Of a DNA stretch of 64,000 nt, positions 11,878-21,199 are shown piece after piece; positions within the stretch are counted from its first letter, which is position 1; each line of letters opens with the position of its first letter. The position numbers and the translations under genes are program-made. This DNA is from Dendrobium chrysotoxum. Taxonomy: Eukaryota > Streptophyta > Magnoliopsida > Asparagales > Orchidaceae. The stretch is taken from assembly GCA_019925795.1 (NCBI GenBank), contig CM034304.1, positions 14,066,720 through 14,130,719 on the forward strand. The letters run 5' to 3'. Below the pieces are notes generated by a model. The model worked only from the letters and a program-made list of their open reading frames with translations, did no database searches and had not been told where the DNA came from.

Positions 11878-12411
11878 AAGACAGTCGCTAACAGGAGGAA
11901 TGAGAAGCTGGCTCCAAGGTACTTTGGGCCTTATGAAGTGCTGGAGAAAATCGGGGCAGTAGCTTATCGGCTGAAACTACCACCCACGGCGACTATACAT
12001 CCGGTTTTTCATGTATCACAGTTGAAAAAGGCCATTGGGGAGTACACGGCCAACCCTGAGTTACCGCCGACACTTACTGAGGATTTAGAGGTGGTTCTGG
12101 AACCCTTAGAACTGATGGGGGTTCGCCAGAAAGAGGAGGGGACGAAGGAAGTGTTGATCAAGTGGAAGAATCTTCCGGATTATGAGGCCACGTGGGAGCC
12201 ATACGAGAGGGTGAAACATCAGTTTCCAGACTTCCACCTTGAGGACAAGGTGATTCTTTGGGAGGGCGGTATTGTTACGCCGGTTCCCATTGAACCGGCC
12301 CAAGCTCAACCGGCCCAAAGGGGGCCGGTCCTGTTTACCTACAGGAGGCGGACTGGTTCCGCCTCCTCTTCTATTTCCGCCCAAACAAGTGGGTCCCACC
12401 CACTTAAGTAA
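11878..12411 (+). pseudogene. Integrase C-terminus with chromodomain, ending inside the 3' LTR
   Basis: The frame carries the integrase C-terminal module (RYFGPYEVLEKIGAVAYRLK, HPVFHVSQLKKAIG) and then a chromodomain, VLIKWKNLPDYEATWEPYER near 12153-12210. Chromodomains of chromoviruses guide integration towards particular chromatin. The aromatic residues W, Y and W typical of the group are present. The open frame does not stop at the internal/LTR border (12273). It runs a further 139 bases into the 3' LTR, so the last 46 codons or so are written in LTR sequence. Whether these are used in relatives is not known from this window. Confidence 0.88.
12256..12272 (+). promoter_or_regulatory. Polypurine tract of the Reina-like element
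   Basis: A purine-rich run with GGGAGGGCGG directly precedes the 3' LTR. This is the expected primer position for plus-strand DNA synthesis. It overlaps the end of the coding frame. Confidence 0.7.
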
Positions 12412-12790
12412 ATTCAAATTACAAAGGAGGGGGCGGCTAAGGCATTGGGAGGGAAATTTAATTAGGAAACTTTTTGTATTAAAGGGCATGAGGGGATTAG
12501 GGGAGTTTAGGTTTTGATTGATTGGAATTAGGGTTTCTTGAAGGCTTGGGCTCTAGACACTCTTGTCTAGAGATTTGGGAGAGACGATCCTCCTCTCGAA
12601 TTGAGGATCTCTTGTATCTTTCTTCCGTTCGTGCTTTCCGTATTTCTTATAAGAATTTGCTTGAGTTTGGTTATTCTTCCACGACGATTTCTTTGTTTTT
12701 ATCGCTGTTTTGATCCAAATCTTGCTAGGGTTTGCTTGCGAACTCAAGTATATCCAAGGGATTACTTGCGAACTCAAGTATTTCCTATCA
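12273..12790 (+). repeat. 3' LTR of the Reina-like element
   Basis: 518 bp. It differs from the 5' LTR by four substitutions and one T insertion. It is followed at once by the duplicated target TAATC. Confidence 0.95.
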
Positions 12791-12795
12791 TAATC

Positions 12796-13413
12796 CTATT
12801 TACATATCAATCTTCATTAAACTTTTTGAATTAAAAATTCTTGACTCCTTAGGATAAAGAAATCCTATCTTGCATGCATAAGGCGATTGACTGTGTTTAG
12901 GATGTTAGCTGGCAGCTCATTCCAGGCAAGCATAAGTCCATATCGTACACCCCTCAGTGTGTATTTTCTAACTCCTGATAAATTCTAAATTTATAATTTC
13001 TCCTAGGACAGTAAATCAATCTTTGATATTCTAAACTCAAAATTTTAATCAAATCTTCATATATTTAAAATATATAATCCTCACTAAAGATGAAGAGAAA
13101 AGTTTATCCCATTCGGATTAGAATAACTTAGGAACCTCACTATACACCAAATTAAGAAGAGAATAAAATAGTATCCCTAATCGAGAGTATTTTTAAGCCA
13201 AGGCTTAAGATGTAATTAACCACAGGGGCTTGCGCCCGTGGGGAACCGACACCCACATAAAAAAAATATATTCGAGCTGATGTATCAAATAGGAAAAATC
13301 TCGTGATTATCGATTCATATATATTATTATCCATCGACATGTGTAGGGAAAAATCACTATTCTCTATGGATAATCATATGTATAATCTCATATGCTCTTC
13401 TATTGGCTTACTT
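12796..13413 (+). mobile_element. Relic of a Tat-type Ty3 LTR, right part
   Basis: This is the continuation of the relic at 6080-6907 after the Reina insertion. GTTAGCTGGC and TTCCAGGC (near 12905) match 46.67-46.70 kb. The section from AATCGAGAGT through GATGTAATTAACCAC and TTGCGCC (13170-13245) matches 47.09-47.15 kb closely, as does CATTCGAGCT/ATTCGAGCTGA. The match runs to about 13410, where the hAT element starts. This is near the point where the LTR of the large element ends (about 47384), consistent with the relic being a solo LTR. Confidence 0.68.
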
Positions 13414-13805
13414 GTGTAGAGCTATGTTGCACTGATATGGATATGGCGACACAAATACGACACGATACAAATATGGGACAGGTCAATTCTTAAAAATACA
13501 GGATATGGGTACGACGCGTATACAACATTATAATATATAAATCATATATAAAAATTAAGAAAGTAATCAAAGCGTAATATTTGAAATGACAAAAAAAATG
13601 AAAGCAACATCATTTGTAGCATTGTAGCTTATAATATCAAAATAAAAGTAAGCATTAAATGTCTAGTACAACAACGAAAACAAAAACATAAATTGTCTAG
13701 CACATAAAATTTCAACTATTTAATAGAAGGAATGATAGGATTAGCTTTTTCAGTGGTTTGTATTCCCATATCCTCAAGATATTCAAATCCATCTCCAGCA
13801 ACATC

Positions 13806-15944
13806 TCACATCCTGTTATCTCCTGCCATATAAGTTGGAGTTTTTCTTGATAGAAGCCGAAGGTTTGTATGTACATAAACTAAATCTTCAGTTCGTTGTG
13901 GAGTAATTTTATTTCTCTTCATTGATTGGATGAAAGAGTATGTACTCCAATTTCTTTCACAACAAGATGAGGATGAAACTTGGCCAAGCAATTTTATGTC
14001 GATTATTTGAAGTAGAGGTGTTGAAGCTCCATGTATCAACCACCATATTTTCGAATCAATTCTCCACCTATCACACAATGACTCTTGGTCACCAAAGTCC
14101 TCTAAATAATCAAAAAATTTAGCAAGCTCAATATTGACACTTCTTCTCTCTTCCTCATTAGAAAAATAACGCTTCAAATATGTCTTCATCATATTTAAAA
14201 TTTCTAAATTTTTCTGTGGAGAAACTCTTTGAGGATCCTCTTAAATCCATTCTTTACTTGAATATCTTCAAATAACATTAAAAATAAATAGTATTAAATA
14301 ATTACTAAACAATAAATTGTGAATTAATAATGAAAAAATATTGAAATTTACTTGGGATTTAATGAGTGAGCCAAGCAATGTAAATGTATATTACTTTTGC
14401 TCTACATATCTTCTAAAATAGCATAAATAACATCCTAAAATTTAAGTCTTCATGAAGTGCCTTCCTCACATGTCTATATAATTTCTTTTACTTTGGCTAG
14501 CATTGAATCTCACATCTCATAAATGTGATATAAACAAGACTTATCTGTATCAGCAACACCAACATCTCATAAATTGGATATGTGAAATTTAAGATGTATT
14601 CAATCTCATCCCACCATAAATCATTTAAAAGCTTCTCCTTTACATACCTAGCCTTTCCAACATCATCTTCTCTATAACAGGATCATTTGTCACTAATCAC
14701 CATAGCTTGAAGAGCATTTTTTATTCTTTTGAATCTTCTCAACATCACTATAACTGAGGCAAATCGAATTTCTGCAACTGCAAGCATCTTCATATTAGAG
14801 AAATCATTAAACATAAAGAGTCTCATGGAGTGATTCATAATAAAATTCTTAATTACAACTGCATCTCCAGCAATCACTATGATCCAATGACATTCATTAT
14901 AAGTGATTTCGTTTGCCTCGGTATTCTTAACTGCACAAATGTTCTTCAAGGCATGATTAAGCGTATGCACAACACATTGTCTAGAAAATATGAGGATAGG
15001 CTTGCTCTACAAGTAGACCTGTAGCTCTACAAACATGTACATTATCAATAATGACCCGGATGATGTTTGAAGGCCCCACCATCATGATGACTTTTTTGAT
15101 TAAATTAGAAATGAAGAATTTAACCTTGTACTATCTTTCACAGTTTACAGCTTTGATAAACATAAGATAGCTCTCTGTTACAGCCATGAAGTTGATAAGT
15201 GATCTTCTTTGTGGATATGCCCACCCATCACAAACCAAACTCCTTTTTCCTTCCAAACTCCTCTGGTAGGCTCGAGCAACTTCTCAAAATTATTCCTCAC
15301 TTTGCAACAACTTGGTTCTAATGACATTATATCCTGGTGGCACGTATCCTGCAAGATTATTATTGCATGCGTAGGTAAAGGCATCCTTGTAATGTGAATT
15401 CCTTGCTAGGTTAAAAGAAAGTCCAACTGAGTAAAACATTCTAGCTATTTCCCATTCTAGTTATTCTCTCATTTGTAAATTAAATGCTTTCTCCAAAGCA
15501 CTATCTATAATATGTTTTCCTCTTTTAGATTCATATCCCTCAATCCTGAAAGGCCCTTTGTTCAAAGTATTATCATCACTTTGAATTGAAAAAGATGATG
15601 AAGGATATGAAGCATGGGTGCTTGAAAGTGGAATCTGTTTTGAAAGCTTTTTTCTACTCCTCTGCTCAGCTTTATTGATTTTTCTTTATAATTCAGCCAC
15701 TTGCGATGAGCTTATCTTCGGGCATATTTTAATTTCATGACCATTAATCTTCACCAAATGGACTTTCACTCTATAATATGATCTTTTATATGTGGCATTA
15801 CAGTAATTGCATTTGAATGCAATTGCCACCCCCTTCTGACGTTTTTCCTATTTTTGTCACATGACCCCACAGAGGTTTGCTATCTTCAATATTGGTCTAT
15901 GATGAACCATCAACAGACCCAATTCCTCCGCCACTAGAGCTCAT
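13806..15944 (-). pseudogene. hAT transposase with BED finger, DUF659 and dimerisation domain, broken
   Basis: This is a cut-and-paste transposase read on the minus strand from the ATG at 15944-15942. In order: MSSSGGGIGSVDGSS, a BED-type zinc finger (FKCNYCNATYKR ... RVKVHLVKINGH, about 15840-15700), and the DUF659 core (RRSLINFMAVTES, NIIRVIIDNVHVC, LLVEQAYPHIF, about 15210-14950). A helical part with RFKRIKNALQAMV follows near 14715. The C-terminal hAT dimerisation region is in an open frame 14192-13806 (KIWWLIHGASTPLLQIIDIK, SSSCCERNWSTYSFI). Several frameshifts and stops lie between these blocks, so no transposase is expected. The length is close to that of intact plant relatives, so little has been deleted. 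Confidence 0.85.
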
Positions 15945-16303
15945 TATCCTACGAAGGATCGATACAAATTATAGATTCAATAGTTAGAACTCCAAATAAG
16001 AAAGTCATTGGATATTTGAAACTACATTTTTTTTATCAAAACAATCAAGTTCAATTTGTTGCATCTAGGCGTAGTAATATGTGAATGTCATGTCACAACA
16101 TTAAACCACATGAATTTGAAACATGAACCAAATTCATAACCATATAAAATAGCTTGTGTTGCTAATTTTATCTAAGAGATGTCTAGTTCCAATTCAAATG
16201 CTACATATATTATCAGAAAAGACTACATGATTTGATAAGATATTTTTATTTTTGTTGAGAGGTAAAGGAAAACAAATATGTTATTTTCATTTCTCATTTA
16301 CTT

Positions 16304-16545
16304 AGAAATGAGAAGAGAGCAGTTCATTAAATATTGTTTCTTTCTGCATTTTCATATGGAAGTGAACTAATCTTTGGTTTTCAGAAATGAGAAGAGAGCA
16401 GTTCATTAAATATTGTTCCTCTCTTCATTTTCATGTGAAAGTGAACTAATCTTTGGTTTTCAGAAATGAGAAGAGAGCAGTTCATTAAATATTGTTCCTT
16501 TGCATTTTCATGTGGAAGTGAACTAATCATTGGTTTTCAAAAATG
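16304..16545. repeat. 79-bp tandem repeat, three copies, inside the hAT element
   Basis: Units start at 16304, 16383 and 16462, each beginning AGAAATGAGAAGAGAGCAGT and ending with GAACTAATCxTTGGTTTTCA. A degenerate fourth start is near 16538. The array lies upstream of the transposase start, in its presumed 5' region. Confidence 0.9.
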
Positions 16546-16789
16546 AGAGAGATACAAGAAACTAAAAGAAAATCTCTACAGTAAAATAAAAGCTTTTAAA
16601 AAAATTTCTACAAAAGGACGACGAAGAAGATGAAGAAAACGAACCTTCACACGAAAACGAAAACAATATTTCAAGGTTTATCTAGCAGAAAGCAAAGGCG
16701 AGAAAAATTAAACAACAAATCTTAGCAGGCAAAGCCGAAAATACGATATAAGGGACGAAGTTGCAAGCGAAAACGAAGGAAAGAACCTT

Positions 16790-16890
16790 CCCGTAGGCTT
16801 CACTACTCGCGTTGTCGAGCCACTCCGTCGACGAAGGATGATCCCGTCGGCTTCAATGCTCGCATCGTCGAGCTGCTCCTTCGACTACAA
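16790..16890. repeat. 53-bp direct repeat, two copies, inside the hAT element
   Basis: Units begin CCCGTAGGCTTCA (16790) and CCCGTCGGCTTCA (16843) and share TCGTCGAGC-type sequence. This CpG-rich part contrasts with its AT-rich surroundings. Confidence 0.7.
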
Positions 16891-17377
16891 CGAAGAAGAC
16901 GAATGCCCAATGCGGAAATGGAAAACCCTAGCTCGCAAAAATGATTAAGCAGCGAAATGAATAGGCATATCGAGCGGGTAGTGGAAATGAATAGGGAAAA
17001 TCGAGCGACTCCATCATTTTTTTCATTTTTTAACAGGATATTTAAATACTATTTTAATTGGACATGAAAAAGACGTGTCCAACACGTATCTGTGCCGTAT
17101 CGGAGGCGTATCTATATCCGACGCATGTCCGATACAGCATGCCTCGTAAATAGGAGTATCGATGCTACTTAGGCGTAGAGTGTAAAGATCTGCAACCGTT
17201 TTGTCCAATAGGATAGTGCTATCATATCCTTCGCATTTTAACCCCCGCTAGCAGTATCCTTTCAGAGACCCACAATCAAAAGCAAAAAGAAAAAGGTCAC
17301 TTGGATTCAAGCATGACACACAAAGAAAAACTAAAGATTTACTTAATTAAATCTTCACAATCCACTATGACTATAAA

Positions 17378-17764
17378 AGTGTTCGATACTCCGACCTATA
17401 ATGATAACAAAATATGTGATAGGTAGCATCATTTATAATATTACTCCAACCAACTTCTATACTTATCAAACCAATCAATATTAAATCTATAAAACTTGCT
17501 TCCATTTTTTTGTTTGAGAAAAATCATGGTCACATGGTTAACACGGCCTCTTTGTAAGTAAATCCTTTGAACTTTATCACAATCATTTGGATAGTAGTCT
17601 AAAATACCTTTTTTTTTTTTTCATTTTACAGGATCTTCTAGTAGATTATCCAAATTTATTTCTACATAACTTTGTTCAGCCTTTATACTGCTATTTTCAC
17701 CAACATAAGTAATTACAATGTTGAGTTCACCCACAATGAATTTTCTTTTTAAGTATCTCTCCAT
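17378..17764 (-). pseudogene. Fragment of a second hAT-type transposase (TTF-type zinc finger region)
   Basis: On the minus strand from the ATG at 17764 the sequence reads MERYLKRKFIVGELN and ends LDNLLEDPVK. After an A-run frame change it gives DYYPNDCDKVQRIYLQRG and RFNIDWFDKYRSWLE, then a YRSEYRTL-like end. The combination LDNLxxDP ... YxPNDRDKVRRxYLQRGP ... FxxxWFxxYxxWLEY is typical of the TTF-type finger at the start of ZMYM1-like hAT proteins in plants. Only this N-terminal piece is present and it contains stops. It belongs to a different family from the element at 13422-17172. No ends were found. Confidence 0.65.
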
Positions 17765-18378
17765 GACTACAAATTTTGATTAATTAAAAATATTTTATGA
17801 TATTAAAATGCAACTAAATAATTAGTTCCAAAATCCAAATGCTGCAGAATGAAAATGGAAAACTGGAGAAGCAAGCAGCGGCTGCCTGCAACTGTGGGGA
17901 TTTCGAGCAAGAGCAACAAAGTTACAAAAGGCTTTAGGTGAATTTTTTTTAATCACCGTCACTAAATATAAGATTATGAGAACAGAAGTTAATGCATGTG
18001 TTCCTTCAGACAGAAACAGTTAACAAGACACGAGATCATCTGACAACGTTTCATCAAAACAAGAAAGCTCAGAGTCTTACATAAAACAGCACTAAGAAAA
18101 TCTAAACACTCTTACAATGAATGCAGCGAGCATGCTAAATGCTCTTAGGCTTAAGGGTGAAAGGATCGATCGGGATTCTGTAAAGATTAGAAGAAAACAA
18201 TTGAGAGGAAGAGAAGAGAAAGAGAAAGGGAAGACTCACAACCGAGCTCCGGTATGATGCGACCTACGGGCTGCGACAGCGCTGAGCCTCCTCGAAGTCC
18301 CAATAACCCTGACGACCGGCGAGGCAGAGATTGAGTCGAGAAGCGGTACTAATTTTCTACAGAGCTCGGCCTTCCGAG

Positions 18379-18708
18379 GGAAAATTATTAGGTCCGGTCA
18401 CCTGACCTAAAAATAGGTCCGGATATTGACACGTGGTACTTAAAGTTAAAGTGTAGGTAAAGCGCAGGTAAAGTACAGGTAAAGCGCAGGTAAAGTGCAG
18501 GTAAAGTACAGGTGAAGTGCAGGTCAAAAGCGTAGTCAAAGCGCAGTCAAAAGTGCAGGTAAAGTGCAGGTAAAGCGCAGGAAAAGTGCAGGTAAAGCGC
18601 AGGTAAAGCGCAGGTCAAAAAGCAGTCAAAAGCGCAGTCCACGTGGCAATTTTTTAGTGGACATCCGGACCTATTTTTAGGTCAGGTGACCGGACCTAAT
18701 AATTTTCC
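18379..18708. mobile_element. Mutator-type MITE with long perfect terminal inverted repeats
   Basis: The element is 330 bp, bounded by a perfect 9-bp duplication CCTTCCGAG (18370-18378 and 18709-18717). The ends are inverted copies of each other over about 46 bases without mismatch (18379-18424 against 18663-18708). They start GGAAAATTATTAGGTCCGG, and a CACGTGG block is also mirrored further in. A 9-bp duplication with long terminal inverted repeats is the signature of Mutator-like elements. There is no coding capacity. The interior is almost wholly a short tandem repeat. Confidence 0.92.
18441..18640. repeat. 11-12-bp minisatellite inside the MITE
   Basis: About 15 tandem copies of a unit close to GCAGGTAAAG(T/C), with some AGTCAAAAGCGC variants. 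The unit contains CAGGTAAAG, close to a plant 5' splice-site consensus, on the plus strand. Confidence 0.9.
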
Positions 18709-18989
18709 CCTTCCGAGACCTCTCCGACGCATACCCACTCCAGTTCAACGATGCTTCTGTTTTTTTTTCCTGCAGTATCTTTGGAAAGATTCTCACAATC
18801 CGACTTCAGATAGAGGTAGATTTGGCAAACTATGTGACTAATGTTATTTATCGGATAATTTTTTTACTATTTTTTAAAATTATTTTTTTAATATAAAATT
18901 ATTAATTCAAAAAACTTATGCAATAAAGAATTATTTTTAAAATTAGTAAGAAAGCTATCCCAAATCATGATAGTAAAATTGAGAAGAGT

Positions 18990-20370
18990 ATGTATTGGAT
19001 GACTATGGCACCCCAAAAGGGGGGTAAATTGTGTTTTAAATTTTTTATTAAAAGAAAGTAATTAAAATAATTTTAATACTATTTGGAAAAGAATAAGTAA
19101 TCACATAATTTTATGAAAATGATAAAGAAAAATAGATGCAATAAATGAAAATAAGAGGCACAATATTTTTACGTGATTCGGCCCGGATTCCAATCTGACC
19201 TACGTCCACGCTAGCCAACTCTTGAGCTAGAATCCGCTAATCTTGGGTTTGTCTTGTCAACCTCACTTCTTAAATCAAAGAAATTCTTTACAATCTAAGT
19301 ACTCTCCTACATGGGCGAGTACAAGTGTACAATCCAATCTAATTACAATTTAAACTTCACTAAGACAAATATCTTAGATCAAGAAAATAAAAATAAAATT
19401 TAATGTAAAATAATACAAGATCAAATTATCTTGCAATAAAATTACCAAAATGTTTGAGGTGATCTTACAAATTAATTTTAATCACCTCACTATTTGCAAA
19501 TGGAATATTAAATTTGCTCACTTAAAAATAGATTTATATTTTGATAAAAATATGAATAATATTTTAAATAAAAATATTTTTCTTGCTGATTTAAACTATA
19601 ACTCTTCAAATCACATAATACTTTTAAAAATGAATTAAATTTGAAATGTAAATCTATGTCATATAAAAGAAAAAAAATACTTATTTTCTAATCTTTATGA
19701 ATTTAAAAGATTTAACATAGAAAATTTAATATAGCATTCTCAATTAGTATTTCACCAAATAATAAATATTTAAAAAAAATTATGATAAAAAATTAAAATA
19801 ATAGTAAGTAAATATTTAAAGAAAGCAAACTCAAAAACTCCAAGAGATGTTACACGATTTAGTACGTTGAAGCTTTCCAACCAAGAATTTGATCTTGCAA
19901 ATGAAAAGAGCTATTGGATTGAAAATCAAAGTTTTTACCATATAAGCTTATTACATTTAATTTCCCTGATTAATTATCTTTCTATAATTGATAACAATGA
20001 AGCTTATAAAATTTATTTAATAAAAAAATCTTATATATTTCTAAATCATGCTTATTATCCTTAATTAATAATATGTAAATTATTTTAATAGATATTTAAA
20101 TTGTGAGTAAATTGAACCGTGCAAGTAAATATTAATGGACCTCTAATATACTCCTATGTTAATATAAAAATATTCAAGCCTTTCATCTTTGGTCCATCTT
20201 GAGTTCTTTCAGCTCAAATTTTTATTAAACTTAAATTGTGTAATATAAATTTCACATAAGTAATTATCATATACATCCATCAAATCATTACACTTAAAAT
20301 ACTTAACATAAAAATTAAAGCATCCAAGCATATATTTGTTATCATCAAAATCTCTAGAATAGGTCATGAT
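18990..20370 (-). mobile_element. Copia-type LTR fragment
   Basis: The left end reads CCAAAAGGGGGGTAAATTGTG, followed at 19171 by GATTCGGCCCGGATTCC and CCTACGTCCACG. The right end includes TTTGTTATCATCAAAATC. These three blocks, seen in reverse order and strand, are characteristic of LTRs of SIRE/Maximus-like copia elements, and two of them recur in the LTR at 35890-36923. No internal domain is attached. It may be a solo or truncated LTR, and its borders are approximate. Confidence 0.55.
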
Positions 20371-20454
20371 ATAGATAATATCAACAGTATGACTACATTG
20401 AAAATGGAATTCATCAAAAGAGTAAGATCAACATATGATTTTCTATACTATATC

Positions 20455-20512
20455 AAAAAAAGATTCATGTAACTGACCCCACGTAGTGGGATAAAGGCTT
20501 AATTTTGTTGTT
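20455..20512 (+). mobile_element. 3' tail of an RTE-type LINE
   Basis: The string from CATGTAACTGACCCCACGTA through AGTGGGATAAAGGCTTAATTTTGTTGTT matches the very common 3' terminus of plant RTE LINEs, which ends in (TTG)-like repeats. The same terminus is seen in reverse at 24390-24450. Only the tail is present. Confidence 0.65.
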
Positions 20513-21199
20513 TATTATTGTATCATCAATCTATGATATTTTATGGCTGAAAGAGCATTGTCATAATGTTGATAGTATAATAACAAAATCATGACTATAT
20601 TAAAAATAGATTATATTCAAATAATATGATTAATATAGAAAAATTAAACCTAAAAAAGATGATTGAGGAGATGAATTATATAATAAAAAAAGCATGATTG
20701 TATTAAAGATAAATTCAGCCAAAATTATATGGCTAAATTCAAAGGAAACATAGTCTATAAAAATGACTTGTCTATCAAGTAAAAGTTAAGTCAATATATA
20801 TTAAATCAAAATGATGAAATGTATGGTGTTGTAAAATAGGGTAGATTAAAATGGCCTCTAGGAGTGTCTATTTTACATAGGCCTAAGGGAGCTAGGGTAG
20901 GCTATCATATAATTTATCACAAAATTATGAAACTATCAAATTATTATAGGGACTACCACCCATGCCACTTGGTACCACTACCACCCTATAACCTAAAACT
21001 TTTCGCTGAAAGTTTGATGTAGGATGTTAAGTCTAAGTGAACTGTCCCTAAGCACACCAATGAGAAAGCAATACTGTCACTCAATGCAAAAACTAATAAA
21101 TTTATCAAAAATTATAATAACGATGATGATGATCTACTCAATACAACAAAAAATCAATCACAAATTTCTACAAAGAAATTATTATAGAAGTAAATGTGG

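Larger units (their letters stand above)
6908..12790 (+). mobile_element. Reina-like Ty3 chromovirus, complete but disabled copy
   Basis: The copy is 5,883 bp long with TG...CA LTRs at both ends and a perfect 5-bp target-site duplication TAATC (6903-6907 and 12791-12795). The internal order is primer-binding site, gag, protease, reverse transcriptase, RNase H, integrase, chromodomain, polypurine tract. The chromodomain marks it as a chromovirus. The small size, the iMet primer site and a zinc knuckle of the type CFRCDEKYTPGHRC point to the Reina clade, although the clade is inferred without a tree. By my count the LTRs differ by four substitutions and one indel over 517 bp, so the insertion is recent, yet the coding part has several frameshifts and stops. 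Confidence 0.93.
13422..17172 (-). mobile_element. hAT superfamily DNA transposon, decayed
   Basis: The element is 3,751 bp long. The left end reads CTATGTTGCACTGATAT and the right end, reversed, reads CTAAGTAGCATCGATAC, which match at 12 of 17 bases. Flanking 8-mers are GTGTAGAG (13414-13421) and GCGTAGAG (17173-17180), one mismatch apart. An 8-bp duplication is the hallmark of hAT elements. Subterminal parts on both sides hold many short variants of (A/G)TACGACAC or CGTATC, plausible transposase-binding repeats. Inside is a minus-strand transposase pseudogene. The element sits inside the Tat-type LTR relic. Confidence 0.82.
17925..18780 (-). other. Possible remnant of a small minus-strand host gene
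   Basis: This stretch is more GC-rich than its surroundings and lacks element motifs. On the minus strand an open stretch reads RFSTQSLPRRSSGLLGLRG and continues to PVGRIIPELG. A GTGAGT donor and a pyrimidine-rich, TTTACAG-ended acceptor follow, defining a possible 62-bp intron at 18239-18178. The downstream part (18120-17925) resembles a 3' untranslated region. Upstream the frame has a TAG, and the Mutator-type MITE at 18379-18708 splits the region. The basic, Ser/Leu/Arg-rich peptide would suit an organelle presequence, but I do not recognise a family. It may be a dead gene, an untranslated exon or chance. Confidence 0.27.

Noticed and set aside
18441..18640. CRISPR-like array
   Set aside because: The 11-12-bp units are contiguous and have no unique spacers. 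This is a minisatellite inside a plant MITE.
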